Assembly (NCBI RefSeq): GCF_003350545.1
Contig: NZ_QQBA01000010.1
Location: 6,742 to 70,741 of the forward strand
Length of the DNA: 64,000 bases
DNA from: Flavobacterium glaciei
GTDB lineage: Bacteria > Bacteroidota > Bacteroidia > Flavobacteriales > Flavobacteriaceae
Direction: 5' to 3'
Shown here: positions 26,812 to 35,514 of the stretch, one piece after another
Layout of the letters: each line of letters starts with the position of its first letter
How positions within the stretch are numbered: position 1 is the first letter of the stretch
Notes under the pieces: generated by a model
Seen by the model: the letters and a program-made list of their open reading frames with translations, nothing else
Told to the model about the DNA's origin: nothing
The model's database searches: none
Position numbers and translations under genes: made by a program

Positions 26812-28740
26812 TTACTTTACGAATCGAATAATTGCCATTTCGCTAATCAGAAATATCAGTGCAAAGATAACAAACCATTTCCAAATTTGATTGTCAGTTC
26901 TATCAGTTTGTAAAGTGTCAAATAGCGATGGGATTGATTTGATTGTTTTATAGTCAGAAAGAATGTTTTCATTGATTGATGCCAAATCACTTTCGGTTCT
27001 GTTGTAATTGAAACTAATTTTTTCTACCCATTCTTTTTTATTGTAAATACTAAAATTCCCCGCTTGTTCCGGATTATCATTGAAAGTCAATTTGACTTTA
27101 TTATTTAGAATTTGTTGGATAGGAATGAATTGTTCTTCTAAGCCTTTTATTGTTAAAATAGCGTCTTTATTTAACGATACTTCTGTAAAATGAGGGTTGT
27201 TATTTCCAATAGTCAAAGCATTTACACCGTTGTTTTGGTTGTTTATAGCCATTTTGTAAAATGTAGGCACAATTAATGGAGATTGCTGAAAATTTGAATT
27301 TTCGATGTTAATAGGAGCTGCAAAAACTGAAACTGCTGCAACTGAATTTGCTATTGATGTCAAGAAAATACTTTGATCTTCATAAGACAAAACAGCTGGA
27401 CTGGAGCTGGAAATAGCAAAAGAACTTTTTGTTTTTGGATACTGAAAATTAGTTACTTTATTTTCAAAAACTCCGTTAAATAGTGGGTGGTTAAAGTTGA
27501 TTTTAGTAATCTGTTTCTCTCTGATTTCAAAAGAATTGAATGTAAGTTTTCCAAAATTTGATATAAAGGAATTTATATTTGAAATTGAACTTTTAGCGGA
27601 AGGAATCACAATTAAATTGCCTCCTTTGTCAATAAATGATTTTAAGGTGGTAGCTAAAGCTTGCGGAATTTCATCCAATTCATTGAGAACAATTGCATCT
27701 TGTTCCTCCAGTTTATTATAGTCTAATGTGCTTAAAGTATAATTGTTAAAATTGAATTCTTCACTGGTGTAAATTCGGGAAAGGAAGTTACTTTTTGCTG
27801 GTTCGCCAATACTGATAACATTAGTTTTCTTCGTTTTAGCAATACTAAAATAGAACATGTTATCATAAGATAATCCATTATCAACTATGGAAAAATAACC
27901 ATGAAAAGCTTGTTTAGGAATCGTAAAATTAAGATTTTTTTTCTTTGTGTCTAAAGTTACTATCGTTTTAGCAATAAGCTTATTTTCGTTGTATAAAGAA
28001 ATTGGAATCGGGTTGAAGTCTTCTCCATATCCAGAAATTTTTACACTGATTTCATAAAAATTATCCAATGTTTTATTGATGAAAACGCTGTCAATAGAAA
28101 CATTATTTTTTTGTTCTGCTTTTGGGATTATAAACAATGGCAAATTAGTTGCATCACTATTTTTTAGTTGTTTTTCATCAAGACCTACGGCATCTGTAAT
28201 GACAATGATGTCCTTTTTAAAAGCTGATTTATGTGCTCTTATTTTAGCTAATATATTGTCTAATTGAAAGGGAGTAGCGCTGTATTTTAGATTTTGCAAA
28301 GCACTACGAATTGACTTTATATCGGTGTTCCAATAATTTTCGGTATTAGTAAGCAAAGAAAAATTGATGTTTTCTGGAGTTTTTTCTAGTAAATCCTGAA
28401 CCGCTCGTTTCAGCAATTCTCCTTTTTTGCCTTTGGCTTGCATACTAAAAGAATTGTCTAAAATGATATACAATTCATTGCTCGCATTTTTACTGTCTTT
28501 CGACTCAAAAAAAGGCTGAGCAAATGCTATAATAATACAAGTTAGTAGTAGTAAACGACAGGCGAGAAGCAACCATTTCTTTATTTTAGAGCTTTTTCGG
28601 GTTTGAATCGAAAGTGCTTTTAAGAAACGAACATTAGTAAAATATTCCTTTTTAAAACGGCGTAATTGAAATAAATGAACCAAAATAGGAACAATCAACA
28701 AGAACAGAAAGTATAAAATTTCGGGATGTTTAAAATGCAT
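26812..28740 (-). CDS. BatA-type membrane protein with VWA domain
   Basis: The 642-residue protein begins with the aerotolerance-regulator (BatA) N-terminal domain: a first helix (about 8-24), the motif LFQLRRFKKEYFTNVRFL, and a second helix (about 58-76). A von Willebrand A domain follows (about 88-205) with a partial MIDAS motif DNSFS. A long periplasmic or cytoplasmic region leads to a last transmembrane helix near residue 620-640. Such proteins sit in the inner membrane. It is not in a bat operon here and stands alone; the dihydroorotase-like gene lies 109 bp downstream. A -7 box TATTTTTG lies at 28810-28803 on the - strand. Confidence 0.88.
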   Translation of the reverse strand: MHFKHPEILYFLFLLIVPILVHLFQLRRFKKEYFTNVRFLKALSIQTRKSSKIKKWLLLACRLLLLTCIIIAFAQPFFESKDSKNASNELYIILDNSFSMQAKGKKGELLKRAVQDLLEKTPENINFSLLTNTENYWNTDIKSIRSALQNLKYSATPFQLDNILAKIRAHKSAFKKDIIVITDAVGLDEKQLKNSDATNLPLFIIPKAEQKNNVSIDSVFINKTLDNFYEISVKISGYGEDFNPIPISLYNENKLIAKTIVTLDTKKKNLNFTIPKQAFHGYFSIVDNGLSYDNMFYFSIAKTKKTNVISIGEPAKSNFLSRIYTSEEFNFNNYTLSTLDYNKLEEQDAIVLNELDEIPQALATTLKSFIDKGGNLIVIPSAKSSISNINSFISNFGKLTFNSFEIREKQITKINFNHPLFNGVFENKVTNFQYPKTKSSFAISSSSPAVLSYEDQSIFLTSIANSVAAVSVFAAPINIENSNFQQSPLIVPTFYKMAINNQNNGVNALTIGNNNPHFTEVSLNKDAILTIKGLEEQFIPIQQILNNKVKLTFNDNPEQAGNFSIYNKKEWVEKISFNYNRTESDLASINENILSDYKTIKSIPSLFDTLQTDRTDNQIWKWFVIFALIFLISEMAIIRFVK

Positions 28741-28802
28741 TCTGAGGTTGAGTTTACTTCATTGGATTTTATTTTCAACGGTGTTCATTGAATTCTATGA
28801 GT

Positions 28803-28810
28803 CAAAAATA
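28803..28810 (-). promoter_or_regulatory. -7 promoter box upstream of the VWA gene
   Basis: CAAAAATA on the + strand reads TATTTTTG on the - strand, matching TAnnTTTG, about 63 bp upstream of the start codon. No good -33 box was seen. Confidence 0.5.
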
Positions 28811-28922
28811 CAAATTTGTTGACAGTTTTAAATGAAGTTGTTATAATTTTTCAAAGGAATAAACAATTGACATTCATTATGAATATATTATGTATTTTAG
28901 CTTTCTAAAAAATTTTAAAAAC

Positions 28923-30035
28923 ATGAAAAACCCGTTTGCTGTAGTTTTATTAGTTTTCATTTTTACAAGTGTTCAAGCACAAAAAAACAAATTTAATTTA
29001 CTGATTGGAACCTATACTCAAAGTTGTGACAGTAAAGGAATTTACGTTTATGAATTTGATTCCAAAACTGGTGATTTTAGTTTTAAAAATGCTACTGAAA
29101 AGGTTATTAATCCCAGTTATTTGACGGTTTCTAAGGATAATAATTTTGTTTATTCTGTAAATGAATTTGGTGCTGAAAGCTCAGTAAGTTCTTTTAGTTA
29201 TAATCCAGTTAGCGGAAAATTAGACTTAATCAACAAGCAAAACTCTAAGGGTGCCGATCCTTGTTACATTATAAATGATGATAAAAATGTAATTGTTGCC
29301 AATTATTCTGGTGGAAATATTTCTGTTTTTGGTAAAAATGATGATGGAAGTCTTGCTGAAGCCAAGCAAGTAATACAGCATTATGGTAAAGGAATTAACG
29401 CACAAAGACAAGAAGCGCCGCACGTACACATGGTTCATTTTTCTCCAGATAAGAAGTTTGTTTTGTCTAACGATTTAGGGAATGACAAAGTGTATTCTTA
29501 TTCCTATAATCCTAATGTTTACAGTGCTGTTTTAGAATTGAAAGATAGTATTTCTGTAAAATCAGGAAGTGGACCAAGGCATTTAACCTTTAGTAAAAAT
29601 GGTAAGTTTGTCTATTTACTACAAGAATTAGACGGTGCGTTAACGGTGTTTAGTTACTCAAACGGAACCTTAACAAAGATTGATGAAACAACTATTTTAG
29701 CTAAAGATTTCAAAGGAACGTTCAGTTCTGCAGACATTCATATTTCGCCTGACGGGAAATTTTTATATGCTTCTAATCGGGGTGAAGCCAATAACATTAC
29801 AATTTTTAAAATTCTAAATAACGGAAAATTAGTATTGAAAGGACAAACCAGTACTTTGGGTAAAGGTCCTAGGAATTTTGCGATTGACCCTACTGGGAAT
29901 TTTCTTTTGATAGCACATCAATATACTAATGATGTAGTAATTTTTAAAAGAAGTAAAAAGACTGGATTACTTACTGATACTGGTAAAAAAATACCATTAT
30001 GCTCTCCCGTTTGTTTAGTTTTTACTAATAATTAA
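28923..30035 (+). CDS. Exported lactonase-family seven-bladed propeller protein (YbhE/Pgl-like)
   Basis: I place the start at ATG 28923, giving a clean signal peptide (KNPFAVVLLVFIFTSVQAQ) and 370 residues; the longer frame from 28890 adds an unlikely prefix. The rest matches the lactonase/6-phosphogluconolactonase beta-propeller family: LIGTYTQSCDSKGIYVYEFD, DPCYI, PHVHMVHFSPDKKFV and GSGPRHLTFSKNGKFVY, with GPRNFAIDPTGNFLL near the end. Intracellular Pgl hydrolyses 6-phosphogluconolactone; an exported version more probably acts on another lactone or only binds. The gene stands alone and ends at a bidirectional terminator. Confidence 0.85.
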   Translation: MKNPFAVVLLVFIFTSVQAQKNKFNLLIGTYTQSCDSKGIYVYEFDSKTGDFSFKNATEKVINPSYLTVSKDNNFVYSVNEFGAESSVSSFSYNPVSGKLDLINKQNSKGADPCYIINDDKNVIVANYSGGNISVFGKNDDGSLAEAKQVIQHYGKGINAQRQEAPHVHMVHFSPDKKFVLSNDLGNDKVYSYSYNPNVYSAVLELKDSISVKSGSGPRHLTFSKNGKFVYLLQELDGALTVFSYSNGTLTKIDETTILAKDFKGTFSSADIHISPDGKFLYASNRGEANNITIFKILNNGKLVLKGQTSTLGKGPRNFAIDPTGNFLLIAHQYTNDVVIFKRSKKTGLLTDTGKKIPLCSPVCLVFTNN

Positions 30036-30061
30036 ACTTGAGAATTAATATAATTCACAAA

Positions 30062-30101
30062 AAAAACGGGTTGAAAATGTTTCCATTTTTAACCCGTTTT
30101 T
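30062..30101. terminator. Bidirectional terminator after the lactonase-like gene
   Basis: AAAAACGGGTTGAAAATG pairs with CATTTTTAACCCGTTTTT with a single G-U pair and a very short loop. T and A tracts on both sides suit both converging transcripts. Confidence 0.9.
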
Positions 30102-30157
30102 ATATTTTATCTTGTGTTCTAGATGATTTAAAAGTATCAGGAGTTAGAAACTGAGAT

Positions 30158-31510
30158 CTATTTGTTCTTATCTTTTCTCTTTTTATCTCGGGTTTTCAGC
30201 ATGTTTCTATTGACAGAACCATGTGTTTTTTTCTTAGTTACCCCAGGACCACCTAAATTGACTTTCTTGTTCTTTTTACTTTTTTCTTGAAAAGCGCCAT
30301 CTCCTGCCAGTTTTTGTTTTTTCATCAAAAACTTAATTGGTTGTCTGTCTTTTTCAGGTTCGATTAATTTTGCTGAAACTTCAACGGTTTCCGGGAAAGG
30401 CTCGATTGCTAATTCCATATTCATTAGCACTTCGACCTCTATTTTGAATTCTTCTTCACGAGGAGCTATAAGGCTTATAGCAGTTCCTGTAGCATCCGCA
30501 CGACCGGTTCTACCAATTCTGTGCATGTACAATTCCGGCATTTCTGGCATCTCGAAATTGACAACGTGGGTAATATTTGAAATATCCAATCCTCTTGCCA
30601 TAATATCAGTAGTAATCAAACCACGAAGATTGCCTTCTTGAAAGGAAGCCATCGTACTCAAACGATAATTTTGTGATTTATTGGAGTGAATTACTCCAAA
30701 CTGACCATCAAAATCTTCTTCGATTCTTTCATGTAACATATCCGAAATCTTCTTATTATTGACAAATACCAGAACACGACTCATGTCTTGGTTAGTTTCT
30801 AATAAGTGTTTTAATAGATTTACTTTGGTATTGAAATTGGGAACATTATAAGTAATTTGTTTAATGTTTTCTAATGGAGTTCCTGATGCTGAAAGCGTAA
30901 CTTCTTCTGGATAATCAAAATAATCATTCAAAATTGCATCTACTTCATCAGTCATCGTTGCAGAAAAAAGTATATTTTGACGTTTTTTAGGCATCATGGC
31001 TAAAATAGCGGTTAATTGAGTGCGGAAACCTAAATTTAGCATTTCATCAAACTCATCGATTACCAATTTTTGCATTTCTTCAAAACGAATCACATTGTCC
31101 AGTGTTAAATCCATGATTCTTCCCGGAGTTCCTACTAAGATGTCGCAACCTTGATAAACGGTTGTTTTTTGAGTATTGATGTTGACACCCCCAAAAATAC
31201 CAACAGTACGAACCGACATGTATTTTGTCAATTTTTCTACTTCTTCCACCACTTGAACCACAAGTTCACGGGTAGGAACCAGAATTACTATTTTAGGAGT
31301 ATGTCCAGGAGTAAATTTATATAATTTTAATAATGGCAATAAATAGGCAAATGTTTTACCAGTACCAGTTTGTGCAATTCCCATCATATCTCTTCCAGAC
31401 ATAATCACAGAAAAAGTTTTTTCTTGGATGGGAGTTGGAGAAGTAAATCCTAAATCATCAATTGCTTTTTGTACAGATTTAGGGAGATTGAATTGTTCGA
31501 AAGTACTCAT
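30158..31510 (-). CDS. DEAD-box family ATP-dependent RNA helicase (motif II DEFD)
   Basis: The 450-residue protein shows the full helicase set: the Q motif (FTSPTPIQEKTF), motif I AQTGTGKT, Ia PTRELVVQV, Ib GTPGRI, motif II IDEFDEM, motif III SAT, motif IV VFVNN, motif V TDIMARGLDI and motif VI HRIGRTGR. Motif II reads DEFD instead of DEAD. The C-terminal tail (about 385-450) is Lys/Arg-rich and ends KKRKDKNK, typical of RNA-binding extensions. It probably remodels RNA in ribosome assembly or cold adaptation. A TATCTTTG -7 box lies 18 bp upstream of the start codon. Confidence 0.93.
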   Translation of the reverse strand: MSTFEQFNLPKSVQKAIDDLGFTSPTPIQEKTFSVIMSGRDMMGIAQTGTGKTFAYLLPLLKLYKFTPGHTPKIVILVPTRELVVQVVEEVEKLTKYMSVRTVGIFGGVNINTQKTTVYQGCDILVGTPGRIMDLTLDNVIRFEEMQKLVIDEFDEMLNLGFRTQLTAILAMMPKKRQNILFSATMTDEVDAILNDYFDYPEEVTLSASGTPLENIKQITYNVPNFNTKVNLLKHLLETNQDMSRVLVFVNNKKISDMLHERIEEDFDGQFGVIHSNKSQNYRLSTMASFQEGNLRGLITTDIMARGLDISNITHVVNFEMPEMPELYMHRIGRTGRADATGTAISLIAPREEEFKIEVEVLMNMELAIEPFPETVEVSAKLIEPEKDRQPIKFLMKKQKLAGDGAFQEKSKKNKKVNLGGPGVTKKKTHGSVNRNMLKTRDKKRKDKNK

Positions 31511-31976
31511 TTGCTTAAATTTTGTGCAAAGATACGTTTTTTATGAGGATACTAACATTAGGCAATCGCATTGTTATTTTTAGCTAAGAGTAAAAGGAAC
31601 TTTTTTTAAACAAAACGCTTAACTCTTAAAACTAATTCGATAGGATTAAACGGTTTTGGTATGCTACCTTAGCTATTACAAGAAGTTAAAAAATATTCTT
31701 AATTTTAGCCTATGAAACAAGTCCTAAAAATTTATGACAAAGGTTTAAATAAAACTTTCAATTAAGTTATGAAAGAACAAATGTATTCGAACTTCCTAAA
31801 GAGTTATTAGTCACAACAATATAGCTTTTAAAAATACGTATATAATTGAGCATTATTATGTTAGGATTCAAATAAAACTATTTGAACAAGGTGTGTTAAT
31901 ATTAAACTCTATATAAATGGTATCTATTTTATAGGCAAGCAAATGTATATAAAATGACACTACCTAACTGTTAAAT
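31511..31976. other. 466-bp non-coding spacer
   Basis: Apart from the helicase promoter near 31528, no convincing gene is visible. Frames are broken by stops every few codons; the longest ATG frame near 31712 has only 17 codons. The composition is very AT-rich. It could hold a decayed gene, since short peptide-like stretches appear between stops, but no family was recognized. Confidence 0.5.
31528..31535 (-). promoter_or_regulatory. -7 promoter box of the helicase gene
   Basis: CAAAGATA on the + strand reads TATCTTTG on the - strand, a match to TAnnTTTG, placing transcription start about 10 nt before the ATG. The -33 region is not clear. Confidence 0.6.
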
Positions 31977-32741
31977 TTAAAACTTTTCGAAAACACCTAA
32001 TCCAAATAACGCAAAGTCATATTTTACGGGATCATTCGCATCGAATTCGCGAAGTTTCATATCTAATTCTGCTAAAGCTTTTCCATCATTTTGTTTTCTT
32101 GTCAGCAATCCTAATTTTCGAGCTACATTACCGGAATGTACATCTAAAGGGCAGGATAAAGAAGCCGGAGAAATACTTTTCCAAATTCCTAAATCGACCC
32201 CTTTATTGTCTTGGCGCACCATCCATCGTAAATACATGTTGATTCGCTTGGCTGCAGAATTGTTCTGAGGGTCTGAAATGTGTTTTTGTGTTCTAATTTG
32301 ATGGGGAATTTCGAAGAATGTCTTTTTGAATTCCGAGATGCTGTTTTGCATGGTTTTTAACTCTTGGTTTTTAGCAAATACGAATTCTAATCCATTATGG
32401 TTTACATAAATGTTTTTTAGGCTTCTAATAAAACTTGCAAAATCCTGTCCGTTAAACGTTCGATGAACAAAAGTCTCCATTCGTTCCAAATCATTTTCGG
32501 AATGTGACATCACAAAGTCATAAGGTGCGTTTCCCATTAAATCCATCATTTTATGGGAATTTTTAATAATCATTTTGCGATTCCCCCAAGCAATAGTTGC
32601 ACTGAGAAAACCGGCAATTTCAATATCTTCCTTTTGCGAAAACAAATGCGGAATTTGTACAGGATCACTATCGATGAAGTCGAGAGTGTTATATTGCACC
32701 ACTTTTTCGTCAAGGAAAGATTTAAGTTCTGAAGAATTCAT
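31977..32741 (-). CDS. TIGR02757/DUF2400 family protein
   Basis: The 254-residue protein shows the family blocks EIAGFLSATIAWGNR, INMYLRWMVRQDNKGVDLGIW, CPLDVHSGNVARKLGL and DPVKYDFALFGLGV. The DVHSGNVARKLGL block resembles the Asp-containing segment of HhH-GPD DNA glycosylases (VDTHV.R...RLGL), so a DNA-related function has been suggested by fold, but the family has no firmly known role. It ends within a few residues of the expected C-terminus and lies 71 bp downstream of the lolD-like gene on the same strand. Confidence 0.88.
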   Translation of the reverse strand: MNSSELKSFLDEKVVQYNTLDFIDSDPVQIPHLFSQKEDIEIAGFLSATIAWGNRKMIIKNSHKMMDLMGNAPYDFVMSHSENDLERMETFVHRTFNGQDFASFIRSLKNIYVNHNGLEFVFAKNQELKTMQNSISEFKKTFFEIPHQIRTQKHISDPQNNSAAKRINMYLRWMVRQDNKGVDLGIWKSISPASLSCPLDVHSGNVARKLGLLTRKQNDGKALAELDMKLREFDANDPVKYDFALFGLGVFEKF

Positions 32742-32756
32742 TTTTTTAAAGTTTAA

Positions 32757-32812
32757 TGTTTAATGTGGTCCGTCGTTTCAAATGAACTTTAAACCTGAAA
32801 CTTTAAACTTTT
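32757..32812. repeat. Short-word repeat array (AAAGTTTAA words)
   Basis: This spacer between the lolD-like and DUF2400 genes contains AAAGTTTAATGTTTAATG on one side and ACTTTAAACCTGAAACTTTAAACTTT on the other. The two halves can pair. It may act as a terminator or processing site on the - strand, and resembles other word-repeat spacers in the window. Confidence 0.6.
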
Positions 32813-33475
32813 TTAGTTGCTAATCAAACCGTCAACCATAATTAGTTTTCTATCGGCCATATTAGCTAAATCTTCATTATGGGTTACAATAACGAAAGTT
32901 TGCCCTAACTCATCACGCAATTTAAAAAATAATTGGTGTAGGTTTTCAGCTGAAGCAGTATCTAGATTTCCTGATGGCTCATCTGCAAAAATAATTGCTG
33001 GTTTGTTGATTAAAGCTCTGGCTACTGCCACACGTTGTTGTTCTCCACCAGAAAGTTCATTGGGTTTATGATTCATTCTATGGGAAAGACCAAGATATGT
33101 AAGCAATTTTTTTGCTTCAATTTCTGTTTCCAATTTTGATTTATTAGCTATAAAAGCAGGAATACACACATTCTCTAGTGCAGTAAATTCAGGTAACAAT
33201 TGATGAAATTGAAAAATAAAACCTAAGTTTAAATTTCGGAATTTTGATAAGGTTTTGTCATTCATGGTCAGAATGTCTTCATTGTTGATGCGCAACTCGA
33301 TTCCATTTTCAACTGTCGGCTTGTCTAAAGTACCTAGAATTTGTAAAAGTGTCGTTTTTCCGGCTCCCGAAGCACCAACGATAGAGACAATTTCTCCTTT
33401 TTGAATATGTAAATCGACTCCTTTCAACACATGCAGTTGCTCGTAATATTTATGTAGATTTTTGGCCTGTATCAT
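32813..33475 (-). CDS. lolD: ABC transporter ATPase, LolD-like
   Basis: I place the start at ATG 33475 ([14 protein letters not shown]), giving 220 residues; a TTG six codons upstream is less likely. Motifs are Walker [11 protein letters not shown]-loop [10 protein letters not shown], signature LSGGEQQR and Walker [13 protein letters not shown], with H-loop VIVTHN. The [16 protein letters not shown] segment is typical of LolD, the ATPase that powers release of outer-membrane lipoproteins from the inner membrane. The permease LolCE is not adjacent, which is common in Bacteroidota. MacB-type ATPases are the main alternative. Confidence 0.9.
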   Translation of the reverse strand: MIQAKNLHKYYEQLHVLKGVDLHIQKGEIVSIVGASGAGKTTLLQILGTLDKPTVENGIELRINNEDILTMNDKTLSKFRNLNLGFIFQFHQLLPEFTALENVCIPAFIANKSKLETEIEAKKLLTYLGLSHRMNHKPNELSGGEQQRVAVARALINKPAIIFADEPSGNLDTASAENLHQLFFKLRDELGQTFVIVTHNEDLANMADRKLIMVDGLISN

Positions 33476-33620
33476 TTCAAACTGTTTTGACAAAGAAACA
33501 AAGATTTTAATGATTATTAAAAGCTTAGCAATTTATTTTACTTTGACAAAGTATAAACTTTAGTTAATAGGGAATACGCACTCCGATTTAATGAATAAAT
33601 TTGGCTTTAAATCATAGATT

Positions 33621-34268
33621 ATGAAAAAAATAATTGGAGTTTTTTTGGCACTATTGCCTTTTTCATTTTGTGCAAAAGAAAAAAATAGCATTGTCCCAAA
33701 AAGTATAGAAACAAAAAATATGGAAATAGAAAAAGGAATGGAAGTAGCAACCTTTGCGGGAGGCTGTTTTTGGTGTACTGAAGCAGTTTTTTTAGAACTG
33801 GATGGTGTCAGTAAAGTGGTGTCAGGATATATAGGAGGAAAAACCGTAAACCCTACCTATCAGGAAATCAGTACCGGTGAAACTGGACATGCTGAAGCAA
33901 TTGAGATTACATTTGATCCCAACAAAATTAGTTTTGGCGAACTTTTGGAAATATTCTTTGCCACACATGACCCAACAACATTAAACCGTCAAGGAAATGA
34001 TATTGGTACACAATACCGAAGCGAAATTTTTTATCACAGCCCTTTTCAGAAACAATTATCTGAGGATTATATCTCTTTAATGACAACAGAGAATACTTTT
34101 GGAAAGCCAATTGTAACTAAACTTTCATCAGCGACTAAGTTTTATGTAGCAGAAGACTACCATCAAAACTATTACAATCAGAACAAAACGCAGGGATATT
34201 GCAGCTATGTGATTACGCCCAAAATTGATAAACTAAAAAAATTATATAAGGATAAGCTCAAAAAATAA
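33621..34268 (+). CDS. msrA: Exported peptide-methionine (S)-S-oxide reductase
   Basis: The 215-residue protein carries the MsrA active site FAGGCFWCTEAVF (nucleophile Cys49, with Cys52 nearby), GYIGG, GHAEAIEITFDP and the late QGYCSYVI cysteine. The N-terminus MKKIIGVFLALLPFSFCAKE looks like a signal peptide with a weak lipobox (FSFC, Cys17), so it is predicted to be exported and perhaps lipidated. It repairs methionine sulfoxide in envelope proteins. It stands alone on the + strand, divergent from lolD and followed 47 bp later by a small membrane protein gene. Confidence 0.92.
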   Translation: MKKIIGVFLALLPFSFCAKEKNSIVPKSIETKNMEIEKGMEVATFAGGCFWCTEAVFLELDGVSKVVSGYIGGKTVNPTYQEISTGETGHAEAIEITFDPNKISFGELLEIFFATHDPTTLNRQGNDIGTQYRSEIFYHSPFQKQLSEDYISLMTTENTFGKPIVTKLSSATKFYVAEDYHQNYYNQNKTQGYCSYVITPKIDKLKKLYKDKLKK

Positions 34269-34315
34269 TTGGCATTAGATTTGTACGTATTATAGAAAGT
34301 AATAATCTAAATACT

Positions 34316-34615
34316 ATGACAGAACAAGTGTCCGTTAATGCAGTAAATAACAAAACCAGAAATCTGGTATTAGGAATACTGTTTGATGCCATTGGAATGC
34401 TTTCCTTTACAGTTCCTTTTATTGGTGAATTTTCAGATGTGATTTGGGCACCGCTTGCGGGTTATTTAATGACCTGGATGTATAAAGGAACAATAGGGCG
34501 AGTAGCAGGTGTACTAAGCTTTGTGGAGGAAATTTTACCGTTTTCGGATTTTATACCCACTTTTACATTAACCTGGATTTATAATTATGTAATTAAAAAC
34601 AAAAATGCCTCGTAA
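34316..34615 (+). CDS. Small inner-membrane protein of unknown function
   Basis: The 99-residue protein has two or three hydrophobic helices (about 17-33, 38-58 and 63-92) and a Trp/Pro-containing loop IWAPLAGYLMTWMYKG. No catalytic motif is seen. I recall similar proteins in Flavobacteriia only as hypotheticals. The last codons and stop lie inside a terminator hairpin. It follows msrA by 47 bp and may share its transcript. Confidence 0.75.
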   Translation: MTEQVSVNAVNNKTRNLVLGILFDAIGMLSFTVPFIGEFSDVIWAPLAGYLMTWMYKGTIGRVAGVLSFVEEILPFSDFIPTFTLTWIYNYVIKNKNAS

Positions 34616-34630
34616 TCCGAGGCATTTTTC
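34601..34630. terminator. Terminator overlapping the stop codon of the small membrane protein
   Basis: AAAAATGCCTCG (34601-34612) and CGAGGCATTTTT (34618-34629) form a perfect 12-bp stem around a 5-nt loop that holds the TAA stop. The symmetrical A/T flanks let it also serve the convergent gene at 34632. Confidence 0.9.
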
Positions 34631-34631
34631 G

Positions 34632-34934
34632 TTAGTCGTTAAACAGAAATCCTAATCCCAAGCGTTTCAACATTTTTTTTTCGAAAGCCCAAAAGAATTT
34701 AAATTGTCCAAACAAAAATCCTATCAAGACTAATAAGACTTGGTATATTGGAAAAATTAGAATTAATCGAACTGGAGTAAACCAATAGCCTAAATCTTCT
34801 TTTGTAATTCCTAACCAAAAACAAAACGGTTTTGAGAGCCACGCCGATGCAGATCCAGTTATTGCAAAAACAATAAATATGATGGTAAGTTGAAAATTGC
34901 TGTCAATTCCCCAACGCTGTTTCAGTTTGTTCAT
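34632..34934 (-). CDS. DUF6787-like small membrane protein
   Basis: The 100-residue protein has the opening LKQRWGIDSNFQLTIIFIVFAITGS, typical of DUF6787 proteins, and two hydrophobic helices (about 17-35 and 55-77). Its function is unknown. It is expressed from its own well-formed promoter at 34953-34984 inside the 3' end of the upstream lipoprotein gene. The family assignment is from memory of the motif. Confidence 0.75.
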   Translation of the reverse strand: MNKLKQRWGIDSNFQLTIIFIVFAITGSASAWLSKPFCFWLGITKEDLGYWFTPVRLILIFPIYQVLLVLIGFLFGQFKFFWAFEKKMLKRLGLGFLFND

Positions 34935-34952
34935 TTTTATTTATAATGAATA

Positions 34953-34984
34953 CAAATATAGTAACATTATCTGATGGGTACAAA
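34953..34984 (-). promoter_or_regulatory. Consensus Bacteroidota promoter of the DUF6787-like gene
   Basis: On the - strand TTTG (34984-34981) and TATATTTG (34960-34953) are separated by exactly 20 bp, a full match to TTTG-N19-21-TAnnTTTG. It overlaps the last codons of the DUF6146-like gene, showing that the downstream gene has separate transcription. Confidence 0.8.
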
Positions 34985-35401
34985 ACCAAAAAGTTTTTGT
35001 TTATATGTGTTTTGAAAATAAATCATATAATTGTATATCAAATAATTTACCTCGTATCCATAATTAATATTTGGTTCATAATTGATAGACATTTCATATA
35101 AATTAGGATCGTACCGTTGCGGTTGTAGCACTCTACTGTTCCACTCCATCACATAAACTTGGTTTTTCATTTCCAAAAAAGATTGTGAATGATAGTTTCT
35201 TGGGAAAGCTCTAGAATTTAACCATAAACTAAAACCTGGGTCAATAATTATTACCTCATATTCCAGTTCATCATTGGCTATTCGGATTGTATCACCTTGA
35301 TTTACAATGGATTTTTCAATACTTGTAAAATTAGACTTTGAAGTGTTGCAACTAAAAATAAAAACTAAAATAATTACAATGATATAAACACTATTTTTCA
35401 T
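34967..35401 (-). CDS. DUF6146-like lipoprotein
   Basis: The 144-residue protein has a lipoprotein signal (FIFSC, then NTSKS). The rest contains the blocks GDTIRIANDELEYEVIIIDPGF, WLNSRAFPRNYHSQSF, VMEWNSRVLQP and NPNLYEMSINYEPNINYGYEVNYLIYNYMIYFQ, which I associate with DUF6146. Its role is unknown; it is likely attached to the outer membrane. No enzyme motif is visible. Confidence 0.8.
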   Translation of the reverse strand: MKNSVYIIVIILVFIFSCNTSKSNFTSIEKSIVNQGDTIRIANDELEYEVIIIDPGFSLWLNSRAFPRNYHSQSFLEMKNQVYVMEWNSRVLQPQRYDPNLYEMSINYEPNINYGYEVNYLIYNYMIYFQNTYKQKLFGFVPIR

Positions 35402-35462
35402 AATCAGAAAATTGAATATTAAATTTACAACATTAAATGATTTGTCAGTAGCGTTTTAACAT

Positions 35463-35500
35463 AAAAAAAAATCACCTACATTAAGTAGATGATTTTATAG
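35463..35500 (-). terminator. Terminator downstream of the DUF937 gene
   Basis: AAAATCACCTAC pairs with GTAGATGATTTT around a 5-nt loop with one mismatch or wobble pair. On the - strand it is followed by a long T tract. Confidence 0.8.
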
Positions 35501-35514
35501 ATATTTAATTTTTA

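Noticed and set aside
31712..31765. Small ATG frame in the spacer after the helicase gene
   Set aside because: Only 17 codons, no signal or conserved pattern, surrounded by stops.
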